Source of the DNA: Macrococcoides psychrotolerans
GTDB taxonomy: Bacteria; Bacillota; Bacilli; Staphylococcales; Staphylococcaceae
Assembly (NCBI RefSeq): GCF_038095555.1
Contig: NZ_CP124591.1
Coordinates: 1,860,001 to 1,924,000 of the forward strand
DNA length: 64,000 nucleotides
Direction: 5' to 3'
The notes beneath the pieces were generated by a model. That model was not told the origin of the DNA, made no database searches, and saw only the letters and a list, made by a program, of their open reading frames with translations. This document shows positions 1-7,435 of this stretch, piece after piece (the first letter of the stretch is position 1; the number at the start of each line of letters is the position of its first letter). The translations under genes and the position numbers were made by a program.

Positions 1-2
1 TG

Positions 3-86
3 AAGATTAGAGAATCACTGCATCGCATACTAGATGCAGCGATAGATGGATTAATCAAAGGAATAAAGTCCGCCTTCACATCATAA
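3..86 (+). CDS. 3' end of an unidentified gene
   Basis: One frame is open from the window edge to TAA at 84-86. It encodes 27 residues ending in GIKSAFTS, an amphipathic helical tail. The other two plus-strand frames are closed within the first 11 codons. The fragment is too short to identify a family. The promoter of the SAM riboswitch overlaps its last codons, so it is probably the end of a separate upstream transcription unit. The reading frame is seen; that it is a real gene is inference. Confidence 0.35.
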   Translation, partial: KIRESLHRILDAAIDGLIKGIKSAFTS

Positions 87-102
87 GAAAATATGTTATA
101 AT
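75..102 (+). promoter_or_regulatory. SigA-type promoter of the SAM riboswitch transcript
   Basis: TTCACA at 75-80 is one base from the -35 consensus. A 16-base spacer separates it from a perfect TATAAT at 97-102, with an extended -10 TG at 94-95. It overlaps the end of the upstream reading frame and lies about 30 bases before the riboswitch P1 stem, a normal S-box layout. Confidence 0.65.
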
Positions 103-129
103 GGAATAGAAAATAATTAAATAACGCAT

Positions 130-228
130 TCTTATAAAGAGAGATTGAGGGACAGGCCCAATGATATCTCAGCAACCGGTTCGCAAGAACACGGTGCTAA
201 TTCCTGCGGAGTAATCCGACTATAAGAA
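130..228 (+). promoter_or_regulatory. SAM-I riboswitch (S-box leader)
   Basis: The S-box core is visible: a GAGGGACAGGCCCAATGA block, the AGCAACC segment, an AAC-hairpin, and the GGTGCTAATTCC block. The P1 stem is TCTTATA (130-136) with TATAAGA (221-227). The 3' strand of P1 can instead pair with TTCTTATA at 240-247, which lies in the loop of the following terminator. Terminator and antiterminator are therefore mutually exclusive, and the element should switch transcription off when S-adenosylmethionine is bound. All parts needed for function appear intact. Known S-boxes control methionine or cysteine genes, but here an unrecognised small gene follows. Confidence 0.93.
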
Positions 229-233
229 CCTTA

Positions 234-264
234 CAACGCTTCTTATAGGAGGCGTTGTTTTTTT
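234..264 (+). terminator. Riboswitch-controlled intrinsic terminator
   Basis: CAACGC (234-239) pairs with GCGTTG (252-257) and a run of seven T follows. The loop carries the antiterminator partner of the riboswitch P1 strand. It is the expression platform of the upstream S-box. Confidence 0.85.
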
Positions 265-296
265 ATCTTCAATACAATAAAAAGGGAGCGTTAATC

Positions 297-563
297 ATGA
301 GAAATTTAGAAGATTATAGAGCATTAAAGCAGGAACTCACAAAATGGAACAGCATTACACCAACTAGTTATGCAGCGAGCATTGCACGAACAAACAAAAT
401 AAAAGAACTGAAACGCCAACTCGGTAATGATCAGTATGATGAGGCAGATGCACGTAACGATGAATTTCTATTACGCCATGAAATCAAATCGTTACATATC
501 GAACTCGCACGAATCGAAAAACAACTCATCGATAAGTATCAAGCACTTCACAGTATTTCCTAA
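297..563 (+). CDS. 88-residue charged helical protein of unknown function under SAM riboswitch control
   Basis: I do not recognise a family. The ATG at 297 follows an AAGGGAG ribosome-binding site (282-288); an upstream in-frame ATG at 255 lies inside the riboswitch terminator and is not a plausible start. The product is rich in Lys, Arg, Glu and Asp, has no signal peptide or membrane segment, and residues 45-80 read as a continuous amphipathic helix with heptad-like spacing, suggesting a small coiled-coil or adaptor protein. It is the only gene between the SAM riboswitch and the next terminator, so it is the sole target of methionine-responsive control here. From memory, the equivalent staphylococcal position next to sle1 holds a methionine ABC importer (metNPQ). 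A sulfur-metabolism role is inference from the riboswitch only. Confidence 0.75.
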   Translation: MRNLEDYRALKQELTKWNSITPTSYAASIARTNKIKELKRQLGNDQYDEADARNDEFLLRHEIKSLHIELARIEKQLIDKYQALHSIS

Positions 564-575
564 GCAGAATAAAAT

Positions 576-603
576 AAGAGATAGCAGACGCTATCTCTTT
601 TTT
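576..603. terminator. Bidirectional terminator between the riboswitch gene and the LysM-CHAP gene
   Basis: AAGAGATAGC (576-585) and GCTATCTCTT (590-599) form a perfect ten-pair stem with a four-base loop, followed by T598-603. The stop codon of the convergent minus-strand hydrolase gene begins at 604 and abuts the hairpin. Confidence 0.85.
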
Positions 604-1636
604 AATGTATAAATACATATCTTGATACTTGCCATTGATTAAGCGTACGGTAACCAATCACCCCTACACCCGTTGCATAGTTCATCTCTGAAACAAGAAT
701 CGTGCCATCTGCGTTTACTCTTTCAACAAAAGCAACATGTCCATAATATCCATCAGACGTTTGTGCAATCGCACCATAGGCCGGCGTTTTATTTACAGTA
801 TAACCGTCTTTAATCGCACCATTTGCCCAATTACGTGCATGCCACCAATAAGTAGAAATTCCTTTTCCCATGGATGCTCGTTTATTAAACACGTACCATG
901 TACATTGTCCGTTATCATATAAATTAGAATGTGCAAATACCGGTGTAACGAAATTGGTAACTGTAGTTGAAACAGGCGCATGTGATGCTACCGGACGCAC
1001 AGTAGGTGTGCTTTGTACTCCATTACCTTTAACAACTAATCTCTGATTCGGAAATATTAAATCTGATGTCAGACCATTCAATGATTTAAGTTGTGCAACG
1101 GTGATGCCATAACGATTAGCAATTAAAGATAAATACTCACCAGGCTTCACAACATGGGATGTTGCATTACTTGTCACTGCAATTGGCCTTGTTGTGGATA
1201 CTGCCGTTGTCGTTGTAGTTCCAGATACTTTAAGTCTTTGCCCAGGAAAAATTAAGTATCCTGTTAAATTATTCAGACGCATAAGTTCATTTACAGATGT
1301 ATTGTAACGATACGCTATCAAAGATAAGCTATCTCCAGATACTACAGTATGTATCTTCCCACCACTCTGTACTGCAGGACGATTCACTGTTTGTACAGTA
1401 GTTGGTCTTGTATTGCTTACAGATCTTGATACTTGTAATGATTGATTCGGAAAAATCAAATTTGAAGACAAGTTGTTCAGTGTCTTAAGTTGAGCAACTG
1501 ATGTGTTATATTGATTGGCAATAGACCATAGTGATTCCCCAGCTTTGACTCTGTGTTCCGCTGCGTCTGCTTGGTAAGAATAAGCTGATGCGGCGGCTGT
1601 AGCTGTTATAGCAGCGAAAGTTAATTTCTTCTTCAT
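602..1636 (-). CDS. sle1: Secreted LysM-CHAP peptidoglycan hydrolase (Sle1/Aaa-like)
   Basis: This is a 344-residue secreted murein hydrolase of the Sle1/Aaa type, an N-acetylmuramoyl-L-alanine amidase/endopeptidase used in daughter-cell separation in staphylococci. A signal peptide covers residues 1-25 (cleavage after ADA). Three LysM modules sit at about 27-70, 93-138 and 160-204, each with the G-(E/D)-SL-xxIA core and joined by Ser/Thr-rich linkers. The CHAP domain (about 225-344) has the catalytic Cys in NGQCTWY, the His in GHVAFVE and the SEMNY segment. The ribosome-binding site GGAGGA lies six bases before the ATG. Sle1 has a similar three-LysM plus CHAP plan. WalKR control, as in S. 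aureus, is likely from family knowledge, but I saw only degenerate WalR-like boxes upstream. Confidence 0.9.
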   Translation of the reverse strand: MKKKLTFAAITATAAASAYSYQADAAEHRVKAGESLWSIANQYNTSVAQLKTLNNLSSNLIFPNQSLQVSRSVSNTRPTTVQTVNRPAVQSGGKIHTVVSGDSLSLIAYRYNTSVNELMRLNNLTGYLIFPGQRLKVSGTTTTTAVSTTRPIAVTSNATSHVVKPGEYLSLIANRYGITVAQLKSLNGLTSDLIFPNQRLVVKGNGVQSTPTVRPVASHAPVSTTVTNFVTPVFAHSNLYDNGQCTWYVFNKRASMGKGISTYWWHARNWANGAIKDGYTVNKTPAYGAIAQTSDGYYGHVAFVERVNADGTILVSEMNYATGVGVIGYRTLNQWQVSRYVFIH

Positions 1637-2083
1637 ACAAGTCCTCCGTATAATAATTGTTAAAAAATAAGATATTTATATTATTACACAAAATATATAT
1701 GCATAATATTACAGTTTCCTTTCAATTTTAAAGTTTTCTCCAAAAACGAACTATTTTAGCACATATACCTATTAAAACATTTAGCTTTGAAAAACGTTGA
1801 TATATCAATAATTAGATCGATTCATTAAAATAAAGCCATTATAATATTTCGACATTTTTTAAGTATCTCAATAACAATCTTTACATTTCCTTGTTACGAT
1901 AAGTATTAATAATACAATATTCTGATTAAATTTTATTGTTTTACTATCATATCAATAAAACTTGTAACAATTTTGCAATATTATATATGAGGTTCATTAT
2001 TTTATCATTTTATGGCTAATTTTCGTATCTATTCGTTAACCATGATATAATTGTCTCATCATTTAAGAAAAAGGATGAATTGT
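1637..2083. other. AT-rich intergenic region between divergent sle1-like and hemolysin-III genes
   Basis: This stretch of about 447 bases has no convincing open frame or hairpin. It must contain the promoters of both divergent genes. One WalR-like box, TGTAAC-N5-TGCAAT at 1963-1979, differs from the TGTWAH-N5-TGTWAH pattern at one position. It is far (over 300 bases) from the hydrolase start, so its relevance is uncertain. The rest is very AT-rich with no further features that I can support. Confidence 0.5.
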
Positions 2084-2752
2084 ATGAAGCCTACTGCACC
2101 AAAATATAATTTCCATGACATAAAAGAACTAAAATTCGGAGAAGAAATTGGTAACTCTGTATCTCATGGTGTGCCTGCCCTACTCATCTTATTTACTCTT
2201 CCTTATTTTGCGGTACAGTCATATGTACAGCACGGTAGCCTTTTTTCTTTCGGTATCAGTGTGTTTTTAATCAGCATATTCCTAATGTTTATCTCATCAT
2301 CTATCTATCACTTAATGCCACCGAAGTCTGTTCATAAATTAGTGATGAGAATCATAGATCATGCGATGATCTATATCGCTATCGCCGGCACATATACACC
2401 TGTCGCATTAAATCTGGTTGGAGGGAAGCTCGGCATCACAATTATGATCACCCAGTGGGTTATTACTATTGTTGGTATCGTCTATAAGGCAACAGCAAAA
2501 CATGTGAATCCAAAAATTAGCCTTGCCATGTACTTAGGAATGGGCTGGCTTGGTGTCCTACTGTTTCCATCGTTAATCAGTAAAGCAAGTTTGACTTTTA
2601 TACTGCTCATCATCGCCGGTGGGTTAATGTATACGATAGGTGCATGGTTCTATGCACAGAAAAACCGTCACTACTTCCATATGATCTGGCATTTCTTTAT
2701 AATCCTAGGTGCTTTATGTCATTTCATCGCTTTGCTTTATTTTATACAATAA
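2084..2752 (+). CDS. Hemolysin III family (PAQR-like) integral membrane protein
   Basis: This 222-residue protein belongs to the hemolysin-III/YqfA/PAQR family, with seven predicted membrane segments. Family hallmarks are visible: EEIGNSVSHGVPALL near the N terminus, SSSIYHLMPP at about 75, the RIIDHAMIYIAIAGTYTP block at about 95-115, and HMIWHFFIILGALCHF at the C terminus, with the conserved Ser, His and Asp residues of the putative metal site. The start chosen is ATG 2084, eight bases after AAGGA (2071-2075). A TTG at 2051 would extend the frame but has no ribosome-binding site. Actual haemolytic activity is doubtful for most members, and the membrane role is not known here. Confidence 0.88.
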   Translation: MKPTAPKYNFHDIKELKFGEEIGNSVSHGVPALLILFTLPYFAVQSYVQHGSLFSFGISVFLISIFLMFISSSIYHLMPPKSVHKLVMRIIDHAMIYIAIAGTYTPVALNLVGGKLGITIMITQWVITIVGIVYKATAKHVNPKISLAMYLGMGWLGVLLFPSLISKASLTFILLIIAGGLMYTIGAWFYAQKNRHYFHMIWHFFIILGALCHFIALLYFIQ

Positions 2753-2757
2753 ATAAA

Positions 2758-2785
2758 CGTGACACGAGCAAACACTCGTGTCACG
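2758..2785. terminator. Bidirectional terminator
   Basis: CGTGACACGAG (2758-2768) and CTCGTGTCACG (2775-2785) form an 11-pair stem between two convergent genes. The T-rich flank is better on the minus strand (TTTATTTATT) than on the plus strand. Confidence 0.75.
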
Positions 2786-2789
2786 CTTG

Positions 2790-3536
2790 TTATTCTCCGA
2801 CTAGCAATCCATTATGTTTATATATTTTAAACGTCTGGATTAAAAAATTATTATGTTTATCTATTGCTTTCACTTTGAAATAACTGCCACCTGCATCTTC
2901 TTCATCATTTCCAGCAATTAAGACGACCTGTTTATCTGGATTCTCTTTTATTAAACGTGCCATATGTTCTGTTCTGACTTTTTCTATTGCGCCATCAATA
3001 TTTGCAACTTGCTGTGTGCGCTGTTTTACTACAGGCGTCACACTATAATCATTAAAGTCGTAAACCTCCATTCTTTTATGTTTTTTATTATAAGAGAGAT
3101 CATATACAGTGACCACTTTACTTTCAATATTATTTGTTCCATTAGATTTCATTATTCTTGATACCTTTACATGGACGTGATGCTTATTATCTTCTTCTAT
3201 AGATTCAATGTTATATGATCGAATCTGATAATTATCAAACATACCTGTCTTCAGTTTATTTTTAATATACTTATCCGCTTCTGAACCCGCTTTAATATAA
3301 GGCTGAATTAATTGATATTTACGTATATTATATGCTTCCGGCATTTTCCTCATCAATTGCTTCATTGTTGACTCAGCAAGATCCTTATATGCTACTTTAT
3401 AAATCTGCTTAACAGGTACACTTTCCTGTGCATTTGTCGTACTTTTTTTCACTGTCTTACTTATTTGATTGTCATCTTGACTGCATGCTGTAAGTAATAA
3501 TATTATTAATGGCCATTGATACTTTATTAATTTCAT
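2790..3536 (-). CDS. Putative lipoprotein of unknown function
   Basis: The 248-residue product begins with a lipoprotein signal: positively charged N terminus, hydrophobic stretch, and the lipobox LLTAC with the modified Cys at residue 18. The mature part is polar and mixed alpha/beta, with no domain I recognise. The ATG at 3536 is chosen because the upstream ATG at 3542 directly abuts the AAGGGGGA ribosome-binding site, leaving no spacing. It is monocistronic, convergent with the hemolysin-III gene. The lipobox is seen; outer-face membrane anchoring follows from family knowledge; function is unknown. Confidence 0.8.
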   Translation of the reverse strand: MKLIKYQWPLIILLLTACSQDDNQISKTVKKSTTNAQESVPVKQIYKVAYKDLAESTMKQLMRKMPEAYNIRKYQLIQPYIKAGSEADKYIKNKLKTGMFDNYQIRSYNIESIEEDNKHHVHVKVSRIMKSNGTNNIESKVVTVYDLSYNKKHKRMEVYDFNDYSVTPVVKQRTQQVANIDGAIEKVRTEHMARLIKENPDKQVVLIAGNDEEDAGGSYFKVKAIDKHNNFLIQTFKIYKHNGLLVGE

Positions 3537-3689
3537 AAGCATCCCCCTTTATTAGCTTTATAATATCACAATCTTCTCAACTTCTGATCTGTGACATTTA
3601 TCACGCAAATATATTGTGCAACATCATATTTTTATATTAATGTATTATTTTTTCATTTTACATGTTATATTCTAATAAAATAGAAGGAG

Positions 3690-3968
3690 GTGCCTACGAT
3701 AGAAGCATTAAAAGCCTATGAAATCTTCGATCGTTTTAATAATAAATGGAGCTGTACTATATATAGAAATTTACAGTACCAGGAGGCCCCTTCTTTTATG
3801 CGATTGCGTTGTAGTGCGCTCAACTATAATCGTATCATGGAAACAAATAATGACGAACAAACTTTACTTCGATTATTACGTTATATTACAATTTATCTCG
3901 ACGAACTCCAGTTTGTGAGTCATGATACTGTGCGACTAGTAGATGTCTCTCCTTTACCTGAACAATAA
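3690..3968 (+). CDS. Small conserved-looking protein of unknown function, start codon irregular
   Basis: The frame encodes about 90 residues, acidic toward the C terminus, with no membrane segment and no family that I recognise. The start is odd. A perfect AGGAGG lies at 3685-3690, and the only GTG in frame (3690-3692) overlaps it, so it cannot be used in the normal way. The codon at ideal spacing (eight bases, 3699-3701) is ATA, giving a product beginning at IEALKAYEIF; ACG at 3696 is another option. No in-frame ATG occurs until the METNN segment. Either a rare AUA start is used, as infC uses AUU, or the original ATG has mutated. The frame ends at a strong terminator, which supports it as a real transcription unit. 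Confidence 0.6.
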   Translation: MPTIEALKAYEIFDRFNNKWSCTIYRNLQYQEAPSFMRLRCSALNYNRIMETNNDEQTLLRLLRYITIYLDELQFVSHDTVRLVDVSPLPEQ

Positions 3969-3970
3969 AA

Positions 3971-4009
3971 AATTGTGAAGAATATCCAACATTCTTCACA
4001 ATTTTTTAT
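3971..4009. terminator. Bidirectional terminator
   Basis: AATTGTGAAGAAT (3971-3983) and ATTCTTCACAATT (3991-4003) form a perfect 13-pair stem, followed by TTTTTTATT on the plus strand and preceded by A-rich sequence for the minus strand. It separates two convergent small genes. Confidence 0.88.
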
Positions 4010-4021
4010 TTCATAATGCGA

Positions 4022-4273
4022 TTAACCTCCAAAATACAGTGAACTAAATAATATAAGCAGTATAAGATCGAACACGTGTCTGAACATATTTTCTTTAAAT
4101 GCATTTCTATCGAGACTATCTAGTAATCCTAATATCAATAGTGCTGCGAAAGATAATACGATTAATAAATTCAGGTTTACTTGTGTTACTAATCTTATGA
4201 TAATCATAAAAATAACAGCAATATTTAATATATTATATGCTCTATTCCAAATTGTTGTAGTTGTTTTATTCAA
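4022..4273 (-). CDS. Small multi-pass membrane protein of unknown function
   Basis: This 83-residue protein has two or three hydrophobic helices (about 12-28, 33-50 and 66-80) and little else. The start is TTG, preceded by a strong GAGGAGG ribosome-binding site about ten bases away; there is no in-frame ATG near it. No family is recognised. It may be co-transcribed with the upstream SAP-like gene, whose stop lies 25 bases before this start. Confidence 0.72.
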   Translation of the reverse strand: MNKTTTTIWNRAYNILNIAVIFMIIIRLVTQVNLNLLIVLSFAALLILGLLDSLDRNAFKENMFRHVFDLILLILFSSLYFGG

Positions 4274-4298
4274 AGGTACTTTTCCTCCTCAGTGTATA

Positions 4299-5297
4299 TT
4301 ATTTCTTCTTTCTTTTTTTCTTTTTCTGTTTAACCTGAACGACTTTACGTTCCTTTTTCTGCTGTGTCTTATGCCCATTTAAAGACCAAAGACGTGTATC
4401 AATGATCGCACGAACGATATACTCAGGTAATGTAAGATCCTCTACTTTTAAAAATCCACTATTTTCAATCTGCTGTATATGCTTCAATATGAATTCCGGT
4501 GTATCATTTGCACGTAGACCAAATATAATTGTGTCTGTGATTAATTGTGCTGTATATGTTCCTCTATATTCTTCTGTTACCATGTCATCTAACAATGTTC
4601 TCAGTGCCTCTATCGCTTCTGATGGTTCAGTAAAGTAAGGATCTTTGTAGTTCAGAAACTCCGATTCAGTAGCTGGCTCATAGTACTTCTTACCATGCGT
4701 TAAAGCTTTCATATTCAAGTTAACTTGTGCTAAATCGCGATGTTTAACACTTCTATGTTGAATTAAATCTTTATATTCAGGTAATAGGCGTGTTATTTCT
4801 TCTTTGATTGTCTGTTCATCTTTTTGAAGTCCTTTATATTTATATTGAAGTTTTGCGAGCTGCTTTAAACTTACAAATCCATATAAATTGAACGCACTAT
4901 GATAGAACTCTATCAGCTGGATATCACTGTTAATATCCGGATGAGTTTCGATAAATTGCTTGAAATGTTGTTTCACATCTTTTGGAATTACGAGATGTTC
5001 ATCTGCTTCAGGATAGAATAGAAATAATGTATCCGGAATATCTCGATTAAACCTCACAGTTTCATTATCACTTACTGCAAGCTCATAAAAGATGAGCTTA
5101 TAATCGCTCGATAATTCTTGTAATAATCGTGTCAATAGTTGGTCATCTTCAAAGTACGTACTTTGAATCAACTCAATAAGTTCATCTTTATTCTTTGAAG
5201 AAAATCCTTTAATATCAAAATTTCTGCAAATATCTTTAAGTTCTTCTTTAGATAATGACTCTAAATACCATGTTAAATTCTGAACATTATGTGTCAT
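4299..5297 (-). CDS. SAP-like N-terminal domain protein with polylysine tail, unknown function
   Basis: The product has 332 residues. The ATG at 5297 has CGGAGG five bases upstream, and a longer frame to 5357 lacks a binding site. Residues 5-45 (LESLSKEELKDICRNFDIKG and following) look like a SAP or Rho-N-type helix-extension-helix, a module often used for nucleic-acid contact. The middle is helical and acidic. The last 20 residues are almost all Lys, Gln and Arg (QKKKKRKKK end), another sign of nucleic-acid or ribosome binding. I do not recognise the full-length family. Nucleic-acid binding is inference from both ends. Confidence 0.75.
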   Translation of the reverse strand: MTHNVQNLTWYLESLSKEELKDICRNFDIKGFSSKNKDELIELIQSTYFEDDQLLTRLLQELSSDYKLIFYELAVSDNETVRFNRDIPDTLFLFYPEADEHLVIPKDVKQHFKQFIETHPDINSDIQLIEFYHSAFNLYGFVSLKQLAKLQYKYKGLQKDEQTIKEEITRLLPEYKDLIQHRSVKHRDLAQVNLNMKALTHGKKYYEPATESEFLNYKDPYFTEPSEAIEALRTLLDDMVTEEYRGTYTAQLITDTIIFGLRANDTPEFILKHIQQIENSGFLKVEDLTLPEYIVRAIIDTRLWSLNGHKTQQKKERKVVQVKQKKKKRKKK

Positions 5298-5348
5298 ATA
5301 TGCCTCCGTATAATAATCGTCTTCATTCAGACATGCAAACTTACTTAA

Positions 5349-5469
5349 TTGTACCAAAAATAAATTCTATATAAAACTTTCTGAATCATAAGAGCAATGA
5401 GATAAAGCAATTCTATCTTAACCCATCACTTTCTTCTAACGTACAAATTGAATTATTTGTACCAAAAAT
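5349..5469. repeat. 13-base direct repeat in the nrdD upstream region
   Basis: TTGTACCAAAAAT occurs at 5349-5361 and again at 5457-5469, in the same orientation, 108 bases apart, in the region between the divergent SAP-like gene and nrdD. The rest of 5298-5528 shows no gene. The repeat could be a regulatory site pair or chance in AT-rich DNA. Confidence 0.4.
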
Positions 5470-5528
5470 CACGCAATTCAAAGGAATTATGACGAATTAT
5501 TGTAGTAATTGTGAATATCCAAAAAAGC

Positions 5529-5574
5529 ACATTATATAGTGATAATATATTAATCAAATACTATATATAGTGAT
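5529..5574 (+). promoter_or_regulatory. Pair of NrdR boxes upstream of nrdDG
   Basis: Two near-palindromes matching the NrdR consensus ACACTATATATAGTGT lie just before nrdD: ACATTATATAGTGA at 5529-5542 and ATACTATATATAGTGA at 5558-5573. Their AGT arms are 31 bases apart, three helical turns, the classic spacing for co-operative NrdR binding. Repression of nrdDG by the ATP/dATP-sensing repressor NrdR follows from the known system. Confidence 0.88.
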
Positions 5575-5587
5575 AAGGAGTACGAAT

Positions 5588-7435
5588 ATGAGTGAAGTTA
5601 TAGAACGTTTACAAGAAGATCTCACCCGTTTAACAAATGAAGTGAGTGACGTAATCCATGAGAATGCAAATAAAGATCCAAAGCGATTCACTACGATGCG
5701 AGATTTAACCGCAGGGACTGTCGCACGTCATATTGGATTAAGCATGTTACCTAAGCATGTCAAGGACGCTCACGTTAAAGGAGAAATCCACTTTCATGAT
5801 TTAGATTATCATCCTTACCAACCTATGACAAATTGTTGTTTAATAGATGTCGGCCACATGTTACAGAACGGCTTTATTATGGGAAATGCACATGTCAATC
5901 CGCCACAATCCATTCAAACCGCTGCAGCACAGATCAGTCAGATTATTGCGAATGTTAGCAGTAGCCAATATGGCGGCTGTTCTATAGATCGTATCGATGA
6001 AGTATTGAGCAAATTTGCTCATCTTAACGCATTAAAGCACAGGCGTAACGCTGAGCAGTTCGTTACGCTGCATTTGCAGGATGACTATGTTAAGAGAATG
6101 ACAGAAAAAGATATATATGATGCAATGCAGTCATTAGAATATGAAATAAACACTTTATATACGAGCAATGGTCAGACTCCATTTGTAACATTTGGTTTTG
6201 GACTTGGTACAGATGTTTATGCGAGAATGATTCAGCGCGCAATTCTAAGTAATAGACTAGTAGGTTTAGGTAAAGAAAAGGTTACTGCAATATTCCCTAA
6301 ACTTGTCTTCAGTATTAAAGACGGCATTAATTTCAAAGCAGGAGATCCAAATTACGATATTAAACAGCTTGCATTACAATGTTCTTCTAAGAGAATGTAT
6401 CCAGACATATTGAATTACAAAGCACTTACCGATCTCATCGGCGACTTCAAAGTACCGATGGGCTGCCGCAGTTTCTTAAATCTATACGAAGAAGATGGGC
6501 AGATTGTTAATAGCGGTCGTTGTAATTTAGGTGTTGTAACGTTGAATCTTCCCAGAATCGCCCTCGAATCAAGGGATACAGAACAGTTCTTATCCATATT
6601 AAGGACACGATTAGACATCGCAAAAGATGCTTGTTTATATCGTATCCATCGCCTTAAAGATGCTACCCCTGAAAATGCACCGATACTTTATCTACACGGT
6701 GCATTCGGTAAATTACTGCGTCCAGACGATGATATTACACAACTATTCACGCAAAGACGAGCAACTATAAGTATCGGTTATATCGGACTGTATGAAGTCG
6801 GAGCGGCCTTATTCCACCCGAACTGGGAAACTGATGAGAAAGCTAAATCCTTTGTGGAGCAAGTACTAATTACGATGAAACAGTATGTAGCACAATTAAC
6901 GGAGCAGTACGACGTACAATTCAGTATATATGGTACACCAAGCGAGTCACTTACACACCGCTTCTGCACTTTAGATTACGAGAAATTTGGTCCGTTAGAG
7001 CATATTACGGATAAAGGCTATTATACGAATTCCTTTCACTACGACACAAGAAAGGCCGTTACTCCATTTGAGAAACTGACATTTGAACAACGCTTTGCAA
7101 AACATTCGTTAGGTGGCTTTATACATTACTGTGAATACCCTGATTTGAAGCATAACTTAAAAGCGCTTGAAGCAGTATGGGATTATTCCTATGATAAAGT
7201 CGGTTACTTAGGAACGAACTTACCGATTGATAAATGTTTTGCGTGTGGGTTTGAAGGGGAATTCGAAGCGACTGCAGATGGCTTTATGTGTCCGCACTGC
7301 CATAATACTGATCCTGAAACGACCGATGTGATTAAGCGCACTTGCGGTTATTTAGGACAACCACTTAAACGACCGATGATTAAAGGCCGTCATAAGGAAA
7401 TACAATCTCGAGTTAAACATATGTGTTCAGTATGA
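5588..7435 (+). CDS. nrdD: Anaerobic (class III) ribonucleoside-triphosphate reductase
   Basis: NrdD reduces ribonucleoside triphosphates to deoxy forms without oxygen, using a glycyl radical installed by NrdG. The 615-residue product has the conserved NKDPKRFTTMRDL start of the catalytic core, the GEIHFHDLDYHP and NCCLIDVGHML blocks, a C-terminal zinc site (CFACGF ... CPHCH), and the radical glycine in RTCGYLG about 25 residues from the end. The length fits staphylococcal NrdD; there is no long N-terminal ATP-cone. The ATG at 5588 follows AAGGAG by seven bases. An ATGA overlap with nrdG implies translational coupling, and NrdR boxes lie directly upstream. Confidence 0.97.
   Translation: MSEVIERLQEDLTRLTNEVSDVIHENANKDPKRFTTMRDLTAGTVARHIGLSMLPKHVKDAHVKGEIHFHDLDYHPYQPMTNCCLIDVGHMLQNGFIMGNAHVNPPQSIQTAAAQISQIIANVSSSQYGGCSIDRIDEVLSKFAHLNALKHRRNAEQFVTLHLQDDYVKRMTEKDIYDAMQSLEYEINTLYTSNGQTPFVTFGFGLGTDVYARMIQRAILSNRLVGLGKEKVTAIFPKLVFSIKDGINFKAGDPNYDIKQLALQCSSKRMYPDILNYKALTDLIGDFKVPMGCRSFLNLYEEDGQIVNSGRCNLGVVTLNLPRIALESRDTEQFLSILRTRLDIAKDACLYRIHRLKDATPENAPILYLHGAFGKLLRPDDDITQLFTQRRATISIGYIGLYEVGAALFHPNWETDEKAKSFVEQVLITMKQYVAQLTEQYDVQFSIYGTPSESLTHRFCTLDYEKFGPLEHITDKGYYTNSFHYDTRKAVTPFEKLTFEQRFAKHSLGGFIHYCEYPDLKHNLKALEAVWDYSYDKVGYLGTNLPIDKCFACGFEGEFEATADGFMCPHCHNTDPETTDVIKRTCGYLGQPLKRPMIKGRHKEIQSRVKHMCSV

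Noticed and set aside
5500..5525. Rex-like half-site (TTGTGAATAT) before nrdD
   Set aside because: Only one arm of the TTGTGAA-N4-TTCACAA palindrome is present; the second arm is missing, so Rex control is not supported.
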